A stretch of 54,695 nucleotides of DNA, from positions 1 to 54,695 of the forward strand of contig NZ_JACWCT010000005.1 in assembly GCF_016613415.1 (NCBI RefSeq). The letters are read 5' to 3'. Below, in pieces: positions 19,350 to 28,526 of the stretch; within the stretch, counting starts at the first letter, position 1, and every line of letters starts with the position of its first letter. Below the pieces are notes generated by a model. The model saw only the letters and a list, made by a program, of their open reading frames with translations. It was not told where the DNA came from and made no database searches. Origin of the DNA: Methylobacterium ajmalii. GTDB lineage: Bacteria > Pseudomonadota > Alphaproteobacteria > Rhizobiales > Beijerinckiaceae. The position numbers and the translations under genes were made by a program.

Positions 19350-19481
19350 TCACCGTACGAAACTGCGGAACGTCGTTTTCACCTCTTCGTTGGTCACGAG
19401 CTCGCCGCGGGCGATCACGTCCTGCCGGTCGGGGGGCAACCGCTCCAATGCCGCCGCCGCTCGCCGAAGCAATTCCGTCAT
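19350..19481 (-). CDS. Shrunken antitoxin-like ORF (43 aa)
   Basis: The ORF starts at ATG 19481 behind GGAGG and reads MTELLRRAAAALERLPPDRQ, then DVIARGELVTNEEVKTTFRSF. The N-terminal half matches the usual opening of small RelB/ParD-like antitoxins of alphaproteobacteria (ALERLPPDRQDEIA...), and the C-terminal half matches their ending (GE-x-ATDEEVxxxFxxF). The 25-30 residues normally between them are absent, so this is either an internally deleted relic or a minimal variant. No complete toxin gene follows: a GTG overlapping the stop gives only 11 residues before TAG. It lies between repeat copy A and hisG. Confidence 0.55.
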   Translation of the reverse strand: MTELLRRAAAALERLPPDRQDVIARGELVTNEEVKTTFRSFVR

Positions 19482-19542
19482 CGCCGGGCGCCCTCCGTCT
19501 CCGGTCCCGCGGATCGCAGCACGGCAAGGCGCCCAAGCCCGC

Positions 19543-20556
19543 TTACGTCAGCCGGCCCAGCAACCGCTCCACCAGCGGGTTCTCCGCCGCGAAGGCGTAG
19601 TCGATCCGCCGCACGCTCACCGCCTGGGCGCCGGCCTGAACCAGCGCCTCGGCGAGCCCAAACACCGCATCGGAGGGGCAGCGCAGCACGATCTCGCCGC
19701 GTCCCTCCGGCGCGCCGTAGGGCAATTCGGCCTCGTGCAGGGCGGCGAGACCCGCGAGGTCGATCTCGCCGGACGCCGGCATCCCCGCCCGGAGCTCCCG
19801 GGTGGTGCGGGCCCGCTCCTCGGCGCTGATGCGGCCGAGCACGGCCTGGACGGCGCGGCGCGGGGTCTCGCTCCACGAGGCGGCGAGCGAGGCGACGAGG
19901 TTGGCCTCCGAGCGCAGGATCACCCCGTCGTCGAGGATCTTCAGGGCGTTCGCCGCGAGCGTGGCGCCGGTCGTGGTGATGTCGACGATGATCTCGGCGC
20001 TGCCGGAGGCCGGCGCGCCCTCGGTGGCCCCCAGGCTCTCGACGATGCGGTAGTCGGCGACGCCGTGCTCGGCGAAGAAGCGGCGGGTCAGGTTGACGTA
20101 CTTGGTGGCGATGCGCAGGCGCTTGCCGTGGCGCACCCGCATGTCGCTCGCCACCTCGTCGAGGTCGCTCATCGAGCGCACGTCGATCCAGGCCTGGGGC
20201 ACCGCCACCACCACGGTGGCCTGGCCGAAGCCGAGCGGGGTCAGCAGCTCGACCTGCCCGGCGGCGTCCGGCAGGGTCTCGCGGATCAGGTCCTCGCCGG
20301 TGATGCCGAGATGCGCCGCGCCGCTGGCGAGCTGGCCGGCGATCTCGGAGGCCGAGAGGAAGCGCACCTCGACCCCCTCCACCCCTTTCAGCCGGCCGCG
20401 ATAGTCGCGGGCGCCGCTGGTCTGGGCGAGCGTTAGGCCGGCGCGGCCGAAGAAGGCGGCGGCGTTCTCCTGCAGGCGGCCCTTCGAGGGCACCGCGAGA
20501 ACCAGGGGGCCATCGACGGGACTTGCCATCGTCCTTGCCATCATCGTGTCGCTCAT
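19543..20556 (-). CDS. hisG: ATP phosphoribosyltransferase HisG
   Basis: 337 aa, the catalytic subunit for the first step of histidine synthesis (ATP + PRPP to phosphoribosyl-ATP). Features: N-terminal [45 protein letters not shown], and the PRPP-binding stretch [20 protein letters not shown]. It is longer than the 210-aa short form, as in other alphaproteobacteria that also use HisZ. The ATG overlaps the hisZ stop as TGATG, so translation is coupled. A complete C-terminus ([13 protein letters not shown]) is present. Confidence 0.96.
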   Translation of the reverse strand: MSDTMMARTMASPVDGPLVLAVPSKGRLQENAAAFFGRAGLTLAQTSGARDYRGRLKGVEGVEVRFLSASEIAGQLASGAAHLGITGEDLIRETLPDAAGQVELLTPLGFGQATVVVAVPQAWIDVRSMSDLDEVASDMRVRHGKRLRIATKYVNLTRRFFAEHGVADYRIVESLGATEGAPASGSAEIIVDITTTGATLAANALKILDDGVILRSEANLVASLAASWSETPRRAVQAVLGRISAEERARTTRELRAGMPASGEIDLAGLAALHEAELPYGAPEGRGEIVLRCPSDAVFGLAEALVQAGAQAVSVRRIDYAFAAENPLVERLLGRLT

Positions 20557-21704
20557 CAGCGCTCACCCCCGAGGCGTTCGAGCCAGAACGAGCAGCCCAC
20601 CGCCGGCAAGGCGTCCGGGCTGCCGAGATGCTGGAGCAGGCCGTCGTAGCGCCCCCCGCCGACCAGGGGCTTGATGCCTGCGGCGGACTCGCCCCCCTCC
20701 CCGTCCGCGACCTCGAAGATGAAGCCGGTGTAGTAGTCGAGGTTGCGGGCGAAGCTGCCGGTGAACACGAAGCGCTCGAGCGGCAGGCCGCGGGCGGCGA
20801 TGAAGCCGTTGCGCTCCTCGAACAGGGCGAGCGCCGCCTCGAGCCGCGGGTCGTCGAGGCCGGCCCGGCGGGCGAGGTCGCGGGCGGCCGATGCCGCGGC
20901 GTCGGGATCGCCCGTGAGGGCGAGATAGGCGTCCAGCACCTCGCGGGCGCGGGCGCCGAGGCCGGCGCCGCCCTCGGCATGGGCCGCCGCCTTGGCGAGG
21001 AAGCGCTCGGCGATCTCGCCGGCGGTGCGGCCGCCGACCCGGCTGATGCCCGCGATGGCGAGCACGTCCTCGACGAAGGCGCGCACCCCTTGCGGGTCCT
21101 GGCCCTGGATGGCGGAGAGGAGGCCTGCATGGGCCGCATCGACCGCGACGGGCGCGGCGACCGCGTCGAGGGAGCGGCCGGCCGCCACCGCCCGCAGCGT
21201 CCGGCGCTTGGCCGCCGGCTGGACGTTCAGCGCGTCGAGGAGCGCGGTGATCAGGCCCATGTCGCCGAGGCGCACCTGGCCCTCGCCGCGCCCGAGCCGG
21301 TCGAGCCCGTCGAGGGCGAGACCCAGGATCTCGGCATCGGCCGCCGGCACGTCGGTCCGGCCGATCGACTCGATGCCGGCCTGGTGGAACTCGTCGGGCT
21401 CGGCCGCCCGCAGGCGGAAGACCGGGCCGAGATAGCTGTAATCGGCGGCCTGCCCGTCGGCGACGGCGCGGTGATGACGCCCGACCGGAATCGTGTATTC
21501 GGGCCGCAGGCAGAGTTCCGCCCCGGCGCCGTCCTGGGTGATGAAGATGCGCCGGCGGATGTCCTCGCCGGACAGCTCCAGGAAGGGCTCGACCGGCTGC
21601 AGCACCGGCGGCTCGACCCGCGCGTAGCCCCGGTCCTCGAACAGCGCCAGGAGCGCCTCGTGCGCCGCCGCCGGCCGGGGGGCCGCGGCTCCGTTACCCG
21701 TCAT
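20556..21704 (-). CDS. hisZ: ATP phosphoribosyltransferase regulatory subunit HisZ
   Basis: 382 aa, a paralogue of histidyl-tRNA synthetase without aminoacylation activity that assembles with HisG and gives histidine feedback control. Class II core signs: [52 protein letters not shown] and [13 protein letters not shown] near the end. It lacks the C-terminal anticodon-binding domain of HisS. It overlaps hisG by one base. hisS lies upstream on the same strand but is separated by 421 bases holding repeat copy B. Confidence 0.95.
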   Translation of the reverse strand: MTGNGAAAPRPAAAHEALLALFEDRGYARVEPPVLQPVEPFLELSGEDIRRRIFITQDGAGAELCLRPEYTIPVGRHHRAVADGQAADYSYLGPVFRLRAAEPDEFHQAGIESIGRTDVPAADAEILGLALDGLDRLGRGEGQVRLGDMGLITALLDALNVQPAAKRRTLRAVAAGRSLDAVAAPVAVDAAHAGLLSAIQGQDPQGVRAFVEDVLAIAGISRVGGRTAGEIAERFLAKAAAHAEGGAGLGARAREVLDAYLALTGDPDAAASAARDLARRAGLDDPRLEAALALFEERNGFIAARGLPLERFVFTGSFARNLDYYTGFIFEVADGEGGESAAGIKPLVGGGRYDGLLQHLGSPDALPAVGCSFWLERLGGER

Positions 21705-21826
21705 TGGTCACAACACCTGCAAATCTCGGACGGCCCTGTAGCAGCCGCGGGCGGGCTTGGCGACCGTGGGGACCGCGCGGCACTTTGCGGAGAGTTGGCA
21801 TCGTCGACAGCCGCCAGACCAAGCTC

Positions 21827-22050
21827 GGGTTTCCCCCTCCCCCCTCTGCGGGGGAGGGTGGCCCCTGCGTCAGCAGGGGTCGGGCCGGGACGAAGTCCCG
21901 CAAGAGGGGCAGCGCGACGGTGCCGAGTATGGCGCCCTTCAGAACCGTTCCGCCTCGCCCGGAAGCGTGGTTCCCCTCTCCCGCCCGGCGCACGAGTGCT
22001 TCGCACTCGCAGCCGGGCACCCTCCCCCGCAGAGGGGGGAGGGGGAACCC
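21827..22050. repeat. Hairpin-rich dispersed repeat, copy B
   Basis: A 224-bp element whose ends are inverted repeats of 34 and 33 bases (21827-21860 and 22018-22050), identical except for one extra T. Internal hairpins are GGGACGAAGTCCC and CGAGTGCTTCGCACTCG, plus a CCCCTG/CAGGGG pair. The segment GAGGGGCAGCGCGACGGTGC is shared with copy A. It fills most of the 421-base gap between hisS and hisZ; I see no gene there. It may attenuate transcription from hisS into hisZG. Confidence 0.88.
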
Positions 22051-22125
22051 GCGCCGTTCTTTTTCCCGGACAGCCCTACACCTGCGGGGAGACGCGATAC
22101 GACACGTTGCGAGCGGGAAAGGCTC

Positions 22126-23661
22126 TCACCCCCCGTAATGCCGCGCCAGCACCTCGCGCACCCGGGCGACCATCTCGTCCACCGGCACCGAAAGCTGGGC
22201 CGGGCGAGCGGCCTTCCACTCGGCGTTGCTGGCGATCGCCTCGGCGGCCTTCGCGCCCTCGATCAGGTCCTTGATCTGGACCTCGCCCCTGGCCCGCTCG
22301 TCGCTGCCCTGGATGACGACGCACGGCGCGCCGCGGCGGTCGGCGTACTTCATCTGGGCCTTCATGCCGGAGGCGCCGAGATAGAGCTCAGAGCGGATGC
22401 CGGCCTGGCGCAGGCTCGAGACGAGGGCCTGGTAGGCGGCGGTCTCCTCGCGGTCGAGCACCAGCACCACCACCGGGCCGGGGGCGGCCTGGCCCGAGAC
22501 GATCGGGCTGCGCACGACCTGGAGGGCGGAGAACAGGCGCGAGACGCCGACCGAGAACCCGGTCGCCGGAACCGGCTCGGAGCGGAAGCGGCCGACGAGC
22601 CCGTCATAGCGCCCGCCGCCCGCCACCGAGCCGAAGCGCACGGTCTGGCCGTCCTCGTTGACGACCGGGAAGGTCAGCTCGGCCTCGAAGACCGGGCCGG
22701 TATAGTATTCGAGGCCGCGCACCACGGAGGGATCGGCCCGTACCCGGTCGTGGCCGTAGCCCGCCGCCTCGCACAGCTTCATGATCGTGTGCAGTTCGGC
22801 GATGCCCTGGCGCCCGGTCTCGGACGCGCCGACGACCTCGCTCCAGCCGCCGAAGAAGTCCTCCCAGAAGGCGAGGCGGTCGCCGCCCTCGGTGGGGCTC
22901 GCCTGGAACGAGACGTAGCGCAGGATGCGCTCGATCGCCTCGTCGGAGAGGCCCGCGCCCTTGGTGAAGTCGCCGCTCTCGTCCTTGCGGCCGGGGCCGA
23001 GCAGCAGGCGCACGCCGTCCGCGCCCAGGCGGTCGAGCTTGTCGATCGCCCGCAGCACGATGAGGCGCCGCCCGGCCTGATCGGCGCCGCCCAGCCCGAT
23101 GGCCTCCATCACGCCGTCGAGGACCTTGCGGTTGTTGACCTTGACCACGTAGTCGCCGCGGCCGATGCCGACCTTCTCCAGCGTGTCGGCGGCCATCATG
23201 CAGATCTCGGCATCCGCCGCGACGGTCGGGGCGCCGACGATGTCGGCGTCGAACTGCATGAACTGGCGGAAGCGGCCCGGGCCCGGCTTCTCGTTGCGGA
23301 AGACGTAGCCGGCGCGGTAGCTGCGATAGGGCTTGGGGAGCGCGTCGAAATGCTCGGCGACGTAGCGGGCGAGCGGCGCCGTCAGGTCGTAGCGCAGCGA
23401 CAGCCAGGACTCGTCGTCGTCCTGGAAGGAGAAGACGCCCTCGTTCGGTCGGTCGAGATCGGGCAGGAACTTGCCCAGCGCCTCGGTGTACTCGATGAAC
23501 GGGGTCTCGACCGCCTCGAAGCCGTAGAGCTCGAAGCTCTCGCGGATCTTGTCCAGCATCCGGTTCGTGGCGGCGATCTCGGCCGGCCCGCGGTCGGCGA
23601 GGCCGCGCGGCAGGCGGGGCTTGAGGGTGGCGGCCTTCTCGGCCTTCGCGGGCTTGGACAT
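22126..23661 (-). CDS. hisS: Histidyl-tRNA synthetase
   Basis: 511 aa class II synthetase that charges tRNA-His in the cytoplasm. Motif 1 region: [14 protein letters not shown]. Motif 2: [29 protein letters not shown]. HisS-specific block: [16 protein letters not shown]. Motif 3: [12 protein letters not shown] with GFSVGVSRL. The C-terminal anticodon domain runs from about 410 ([33 protein letters not shown]). ATG 23661 (MSKPAKAEK) is preferred; the frame extends four codons further to 23673. It heads the hisS-hisZ-hisG block, with a repeat after it. Confidence 0.97.
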   Translation of the reverse strand: MSKPAKAEKAATLKPRLPRGLADRGPAEIAATNRMLDKIRESFELYGFEAVETPFIEYTEALGKFLPDLDRPNEGVFSFQDDDESWLSLRYDLTAPLARYVAEHFDALPKPYRSYRAGYVFRNEKPGPGRFRQFMQFDADIVGAPTVAADAEICMMAADTLEKVGIGRGDYVVKVNNRKVLDGVMEAIGLGGADQAGRRLIVLRAIDKLDRLGADGVRLLLGPGRKDESGDFTKGAGLSDEAIERILRYVSFQASPTEGGDRLAFWEDFFGGWSEVVGASETGRQGIAELHTIMKLCEAAGYGHDRVRADPSVVRGLEYYTGPVFEAELTFPVVNEDGQTVRFGSVAGGGRYDGLVGRFRSEPVPATGFSVGVSRLFSALQVVRSPIVSGQAAPGPVVVLVLDREETAAYQALVSSLRQAGIRSELYLGASGMKAQMKYADRRGAPCVVIQGSDERARGEVQIKDLIEGAKAAEAIASNAEWKAARPAQLSVPVDEMVARVREVLARHYGG

Positions 23662-23790
23662 CGGGTCTCGCACAAGAAGCGGTCGGCGCGGCCTCGGGCG
23701 CCCGTCGCGGGGACGGGCCCGGGCGGGAGGCCGGCGCGGGGTTTGCCGGGCTCTAGCCCATTTGCCCGCGGCTGCAAACCGAGGCCCGCC

Positions 23791-25026
23791 TCACGCCTCC
23801 CCCGAGGCCAGCCACCGCACCCGTGCCGCCTCCAGTCCCCACACCATGCCGAGCATCATGTAGACGTGGCGCCACTTCTCCATGTCGATCTGCATCGCCT
23901 GGAGGAAGAACATCAGGAGGGCCGGAACCACGATCTGGGCGTGGCGCCGGTAGGGCGTGTCCTGGCTCATCAGCCGAAACCCCACCCGGCTCGTCATCAG
24001 CACGAGGAACACGAAGGCGACGCCGGCGACCCAGCCGCCGTTGGCGAAGGCACCGATGTAGGAGTTGTGCGGCTCGAGGTTGAAGGTGCGGCGCCAGCGC
24101 AGGGGGCCCATGCCGAGGGGATCCTCGATCAGCATGCCGATGCCGCGCAGCTGGTTGCCGAAGCGGCCAGTCTCGCCCTCGTCGTAGTCCTGGGTGACGG
24201 CGGCGCGCTTCGAGAAGGTCTCGCCGACATCGCCGACCGAGAGGAGGCCGGCGAGCGACACCGCCCCGAACCCCGCCGTGAGGGCGGCGAGCAGCACGAT
24301 GCGGCGGCGCAACCGCGGGGCGCTGGTGCGGTAGAGCATCACCACCAGCAGGATGCCCATCGCCAGGGTGCCGCCCCAGGAGCCGCGGGAGAACGACAGG
24401 AACACGCCGGCGAGCAGGATGGCGAGGCCGAGCCCCGACAGGAGCGGGCGCCGGGCCCGGCCGGTGAGCAGGTCGTGCATCAGATAGAAGGCGCCGAGCG
24501 TCAGGAACGAGCCGAACACGTTCGGATCCTGGAAGGTGCCCGACGCCCGGCCATACATGCTGAACAGCTTGTCGTTGCCGATCAGCTCGAGATAGCCGCC
24601 GATGCCGAGGATCCCGCAGAACAGCGCGCTGGCGGTGTAGACCTTGAGGGCGGCCTCGACCCGCCGGTCGGACTCGTCGGAGAAGAACATGGTGAAGAAG
24701 ATGCCGGTGACGGCGAGGTAGCACAGCTGCACCGTCCAGACCGGCGGCAGTTCCTCGTCGAGATAGGGCATCAGGGCGACGACCGTGGCTCCCACGAAGA
24801 CCAGGAGCACCAGGACGAGGGGCACCGCGCCCCGGTAGAGCCGCACGCCGAGCAGGACCCAGAGCACGATCGTCGGGATCGCCACGAGATCGTAGGGCGA
24901 GGTGTCCGAGAAGGCGAAGCAGGCAAAGAAGATGAACGCCGCCATCAGGGCGTGGCCGAAGCCGCGCAAAAGCTGAAGGAACGGCACCGCCGCGAGGTCG
25001 CGGCGCGGCAGGACGAACATGCCCAT
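23791..25026 (-). CDS. O-antigen ligase/polymerase-like membrane protein
   Basis: 411 aa with about 10-12 predicted TM helices and a large periplasmic loop around residues 265-325. That loop contains GRFGNQLRGIGMLIEDPLG and EPHNSYIGAFANGG; the H in the EPHNSY segment is typical of the Wzy/WaaL (O-antigen ligase) superfamily. FSFSRGSWGG-like sequence (LSFSRGSWGG) precedes it. Such proteins join or polymerise surface polysaccharides at the inner membrane. ATG 25026 follows AGGAGG. No other glycan genes are adjacent, so the substrate cannot be given. Confidence 0.85.
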   Translation of the reverse strand: MGMFVLPRRDLAAVPFLQLLRGFGHALMAAFIFFACFAFSDTSPYDLVAIPTIVLWVLLGVRLYRGAVPLVLVLLVFVGATVVALMPYLDEELPPVWTVQLCYLAVTGIFFTMFFSDESDRRVEAALKVYTASALFCGILGIGGYLELIGNDKLFSMYGRASGTFQDPNVFGSFLTLGAFYLMHDLLTGRARRPLLSGLGLAILLAGVFLSFSRGSWGGTLAMGILLVVMLYRTSAPRLRRRIVLLAALTAGFGAVSLAGLLSVGDVGETFSKRAAVTQDYDEGETGRFGNQLRGIGMLIEDPLGMGPLRWRRTFNLEPHNSYIGAFANGGWVAGVAFVFLVLMTSRVGFRLMSQDTPYRRHAQIVVPALLMFFLQAMQIDMEKWRHVYMMLGMVWGLEAARVRWLASGEA

Positions 25027-25302
25027 CGGGCGCCTCCTCGGGTGACGGCGCCCGGGAGGTTAGCGGCGGATGGTGTGCGCCCGCTGAAGCGACAGGGTGA
25101 ACGAAGACTTAAAATCGGGAGGGCGGCACGTCCCGGCAGTGGTGCCGGTACCGATCCACCGACGGCGCCGGTCCCGGCCTCGAACGGTACGGCCCCGCCG
25201 CGGAACGCGCGACGGGGCCGGACAATCGAGAGAGCCGGTACGCAACGTGGCTCCCCAGGAGAATGGCGCGACGACGTGAATTCTTCGTCAACGCCGGGCG
25301 CG
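25027..25302. other. 276-base intergenic region, no recognised feature
   Basis: This gap lies between two minus-strand genes (SBF-family transporter and O-antigen ligase-like protein). I found no convincing ORF, RNA or strong hairpin. It presumably holds the promoter of the ligase-like gene. Confidence 0.4.
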
Positions 25303-26331
25303 TCAGCGCGCCGCGAGCTTCGCCGCCGGCGCGGCGCCGACGGGGATCGCCCCGGCGGCCGGCGGCGCCTGCAGGCGCGCGGCGTAGCGGCGGGCGAGCG
25401 CCGCGCAGGCCATGAGCTGGACCTGGTGGAACAGCATCAGCGGCAGGAGGATGCCGCCGACGTCCTGGCCGGCGAAGATCACGTTCGCCATCGGCACGCC
25501 CGAGGCCAGGCTCTTCTTCGAGCCGCAGAACACGATGGTGATCTCGTCCTCCTTCGAGAAGCCGAGGAGCCGGCTCGCCGCGGTGGTGATCGCCAGGACG
25601 AGGGCGAGGAGCACGAGGTCGACGACCAGCATGGTGGCGAGCGCCGGCAGCGGCGTGCGGCTCCACAGGCCCGTCGCCACCGCGTGGCTGAAGGCGATGT
25701 AGACGATGAGCAGGATCGAGCCGCGGTCGACCACCATGGTCAGGGGCTTGTGCCGGGTCAGCCAGGGCCCGAGGCGCGGCTGCAGCAGCTGGCCGAGCGC
25801 GAACGGCAGGAGCAGCTGCGCCATGATCTTGCCCACCGCCGCCCAATCGAACTCGTGGTGGCTGCCCTGCGAGTTCAGCAGCACCGCGACGAGGAGCGGG
25901 GTGATGAACATGCCGAGGATGTTCGAGGCCGAGGCCGAGCAGATCGCCGCCGGCACGTTGCCGCCCGCCACCGACGTGAAGGCGATCGAGGATTGCACGG
26001 TCGAGGGCAGCACGCAGAGGAACAGGACGCCGGCGGCGAGCGCGGGGGTCAGCAGCGCCGGGCTGAGCAGGCCGGCGGCGAGGCCGAGGATCGGGAAGAG
26101 CACGAAGGTCGAGGCGAACACCACGAGGTGCAGGCGCCAATGCACCAGGCCGGCGAGCGCCGTCTGCCGGTCGATGCGCGCGCCGTGCAGGAAAAACAGC
26201 AGCGCGATCATGCCGTTGGCGAACAGGCTGAGCCATTCGGCCGCCCTGTCCTGCACCGGCAGGACGCTGCCGAGGATCAGGGCGCCGACGATCATCAGGG
26301 TGAAGTTGTCGGGACGCAGGCGAGAGAGCAT
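25303..26331 (-). CDS. SBF-like (bile acid:sodium symporter family) transporter, YfeH-type
   Basis: 342 aa with about ten TM helices. The pattern FANGMIALLFFLHGARIDRQT, LCVLPSTVQSSIAFTSVAGGNVPAAICSASASNILG and VFCGSKKSLASGVPMANVIF is characteristic of the SBF-like group (YfeH/SLC10A7-like). The discontinuous helices carrying PSTVQSS and CGSKKS are the presumed ion/substrate crossover. The C-terminus is an Ala/Pro-rich tail. The gene is divergent from a LysR regulator with a LysR-type palindrome between, the same layout as enterobacterial yfeH/yfeR. The substrate is unknown. Confidence 0.9.
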   Translation of the reverse strand: MLSRLRPDNFTLMIVGALILGSVLPVQDRAAEWLSLFANGMIALLFFLHGARIDRQTALAGLVHWRLHLVVFASTFVLFPILGLAAGLLSPALLTPALAAGVLFLCVLPSTVQSSIAFTSVAGGNVPAAICSASASNILGMFITPLLVAVLLNSQGSHHEFDWAAVGKIMAQLLLPFALGQLLQPRLGPWLTRHKPLTMVVDRGSILLIVYIAFSHAVATGLWSRTPLPALATMLVVDLVLLALVLAITTAASRLLGFSKEDEITIVFCGSKKSLASGVPMANVIFAGQDVGGILLPLMLFHQVQLMACAALARRYAARLQAPPAAGAIPVGAAPAAKLAAR

Positions 26332-26421
26332 GGCGGGCCGGAAAGGTCGGGGTCTGACGGGATCCCCTTCTCCCTAACCGGCCCGTGCCCGCATGGGTAC
26401 GCACGGCTCCAGGATTACAGT

Positions 26422-26438
26422 TATCGCGAAATGCGATA
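26422..26438. promoter_or_regulatory. LysR-type palindrome between SBF transporter and LysR genes
   Basis: TATCGC-N5-GCGATA at 26422-26438 is a perfect inverted repeat of the T-N11-A class used by LysR regulators. It lies 91 bases from the transporter ATG and 66 bases from the LysR ATG. It is a good candidate for the site that controls both. Confidence 0.65.
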
Positions 26439-26503
26439 GCCTGGGCCTCGTTCATGCAGGATGCGGAGAGCCGCCGTGGTACCTTCGACGTGATGCGACC
26501 GAC

Positions 26504-27355
26504 ATGACCCGCCTGGTCGATCCCGTGTTGCTGCGCACCCTGGCGGCGGTGGTGCGCAGCCGCAGCTTCAGCCGGGCGGCCGAGCAGCTCGGGCTGGGCC
26601 AGTCGACGGTGAGCCAGCACGTCCAGCGCCTGGAGGCGCAGCTCGGCCACCGGCTGGTCGCCCGCGACACCCACTCGGTGGCGCTGACCCCGGAGGGCGA
26701 GACGGTACTCGGCTTTGCCCGCACGGTGCTCGACGCGCACGAGCGGCTGGAGCGGGCGCTCGCCGGCGGCCCGGTGCGCGGCAAGGTGCGGTTCGGCGCC
26801 TCGGAGGATTTCGTGCAGAGCCGGCTGTCCGACGTCCTGCGCGATTTCCGCGAGGCCTATCCGTCGGTCGACCTCGAACTGAGCGTGGCGCTCACGGGAT
26901 TCCTGAACGACGCCCTGGCGCGCGGCGAGCTCGACCTCGTGCTCGGCAAGCGCCATGTCGGCGAGACGCAAGGGGTGCTGGTGCGGCGCGACCGGCTGGT
27001 CTGGGTCGGGCTGCCCACCGCGCTGCCCGAGCGGGGCGAGCCGGTGGCGCTCGCGAGCTTCCCGGCCCCCAGCATCACCCGGGCGATCGCGCTGGCGGCG
27101 CTGACCCAGGAGGGGCGGGCCTTCCGGGTCACTTGCACCTGCGCCAGCCTCAGCGGGTTGCGCGCCGCCGCGCTCGCAGGCGTCGGCGTGATGGCCCAGC
27201 CCCGCAGCCTGATCCCGGACGGCCTGCAGGAGCTGGCGCACCCGGACCTGCCGCGGCTGGCCGACGTCGAGTTCGTGCTCTCGGGGCCCGGCCTCCACCG
27301 CGAGCCGAGCCGGGCCCTGGCGCACGAGATCCTGAACGCGGACATCTGGGATTGA
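26504..27355 (+). CDS. LysR-family transcriptional regulator
   Basis: 283 aa. The N-terminal winged HTH is LRTLAAVVRSRSFSRAAEQLGLGQSTVSQHVQRLEAQLGHRLVARD (about 8-55), followed by the linker helix and a periplasmic-binding-like effector domain (KVRFGASEDFVQSRLSDVL...). ATG 26504 (MTRLVDPVLLRTLAAVV) is chosen because the HTH begins there; the upstream open frame crosses the operator. It is divergent from the SBF-family transporter and probably regulates it through the palindrome at 26422-26438. Confidence 0.92.
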   Translation: MTRLVDPVLLRTLAAVVRSRSFSRAAEQLGLGQSTVSQHVQRLEAQLGHRLVARDTHSVALTPEGETVLGFARTVLDAHERLERALAGGPVRGKVRFGASEDFVQSRLSDVLRDFREAYPSVDLELSVALTGFLNDALARGELDLVLGKRHVGETQGVLVRRDRLVWVGLPTALPERGEPVALASFPAPSITRAIALAALTQEGRAFRVTCTCASLSGLRAAALAGVGVMAQPRSLIPDGLQELAHPDLPRLADVEFVLSGPGLHREPSRALAHEILNADIWD

Positions 27356-27390
27356 CGCCGCGTTCAGTGGGGGATGGGGGAGCGATGGGG

Positions 27391-27711
27391 TCAGTACCCG
27401 ATGGCGCCGCGCTTGAAGCCGAAGCCCGGGACCTCGCAGCCGCAGGACGAGTTGAGCGGGGCGGGCCGGGTCGGGCAGTTGCCGCGGGCGGTGACGCAGA
27501 TCCGGCCGAGGCGGCCGCCGCCGTACTCGCGGTAGCCCGGGCGGTCGTAATCGTAGCGCTGGACGCGCGGGCGGTCGTAGTCGTAGCGCTCCTCGTAGCG
27601 GCGGCGCGGGCGGTCGTCGTCGTAGCCGCCGTAGCCGTACTGCGCGAAGGCGGGCGCGACGCCGAGGCCGAGGGTCAGGGCGGCCAGGGCCGCGGTCATC
27701 ACGGTCTTCAC
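27391..27711 (-). CDS. Small secreted Tyr/Asp/Arg-rich protein
   Basis: 106 aa. It has a signal peptide (VKTVMTAALAALTLGLGVAP, cleavage after AFA), then a segment with a twice-repeated YDYDRP motif within a Tyr/Asp/Arg-rich stretch. The C-terminal domain has four cysteines (RICVTARGNCPTRPAP...SCGCEVPGFGFKRG). The GTG start at 27711 is preferred because AAGGAGAG precedes it; an internal ATG four codons later is possible. Similar exported proteins with this Cys-rich tail occur in Rhizobiales, as far as I recall, with no known function. It converges with the LysR gene, which ends 35 bases away. Confidence 0.75.
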   Translation of the reverse strand: MKTVMTAALAALTLGLGVAPAFAQYGYGGYDDDRPRRRYEERYDYDRPRVQRYDYDRPGYREYGGGRLGRICVTARGNCPTRPAPLNSSCGCEVPGFGFKRGAIGY

Positions 27712-27980
27712 GGATCTCTCCTTCGTATCGGATGGTGTGCCGGATCGTTTCACCGGTCACGCTAGGTGCAGCCACATGAACGCGCGCTGAGGCGATTCGG
27801 TGCCGTCACGGCAGCGGGGCGGGCGCGGATGCCACGGGGCGGCCTCATCGCGCCGGAAGCGGTTGTCGCGGGCGGGGGACGTCGCCACCTACGGGCGACC
27901 ACCCTTTTCGACAGCACGGGCCGCGACCGCCGAGGCGACCGGCCCCCAGCACAGGGACGCCGACAGTGAAGGATGCGGAG

Positions 27981-28430
27981 ATGGAGCTCCTGAAGCTCGC
28001 TGCCCTCGACGCCGACGATCTCGCGATCATCTCGACCCACCTCCAGGACGCGGTCCTGCGCACCGGCGACCTCGCCTACCTGCCGCGGGAGCGCCGCTTC
28101 GCCCTGGTGGCGCGGCGCTTCGACTGGGAGAGCCCCGACGGCGCCCCGCCGCGCCGCCGGCTCACCGGGCTGCACTTCGAGCGGGTGCTGGCCGTCCGCT
28201 GCCGCAACATCCCGCGCGACGAACCCGACAGCCCGCTCGAACTCCTCGCCATCACGTTCGAGCCCGGCGAGGCGCCGTCGGGCACCGCCACCCTGGTCTT
28301 TGCCGGCGGCGGGGCGATCCGGCTCGAGCTCGAATGCATCGAGGCGGCGATGAAGGATCTCGGCCCGGTCTGGCAGGCCGACAGCAAGCCGCTGCACGCC
28401 TCCCACGACAGGCCCCTCGACGCGGCCTGA
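27981..28430 (+). CDS. DUF2948 family protein
   Basis: 149 aa. The sequence [20 protein letters not shown], then [20 protein letters not shown] and VARRFDWE, is the characteristic opening of DUF2948, a family found almost only in alphaproteobacteria and often next to hisD. No catalytic motif is visible and its function is unknown. ATG 27981 is chosen over GTG 27966 because AAGGA sits seven bases before it and family members start MELL. It lies 96 bases upstream of hisD on the same strand. Confidence 0.88.
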   Translation: MELLKLAALDADDLAIISTHLQDAVLRTGDLAYLPRERRFALVARRFDWESPDGAPPRRRLTGLHFERVLAVRCRNIPRDEPDSPLELLAITFEPGEAPSGTATLVFAGGGAIRLELECIEAAMKDLGPVWQADSKPLHASHDRPLDAA

Positions 28431-28526
28431 ATTTTTTGGCAGTCGGCGGGCCCTGGCACGATCCGCCGGCCCGTCCCTCCTCTCGGGCCCGTTCCTTCGG
28501 CCCGCCGACACGAGACCGGATTCCGC

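Noticed and set aside
19318..19536. A 72-aa minus-strand ORF covering the antitoxin-like region
   Set aside because: Wrong frame: the antitoxin-like reading at 19350-19481 has a Shine-Dalgarno and recognisable motifs, and this one does not. Only its last 11 codons might reflect a toxin relic.
25060..25245. Short ORFs on both strands in the gap after the SBF-type gene
   Set aside because: Arg/Pro-rich and without ribosome sites or recognisable features; treated as non-coding.
21757..26439. A 1560-aa plus-strand open frame across hisS and the O-antigen ligase-like gene
   Set aside because: It lies antisense to genes with clear motifs and crosses a repeat; its composition is Arg/His/Gly-rich without domains.
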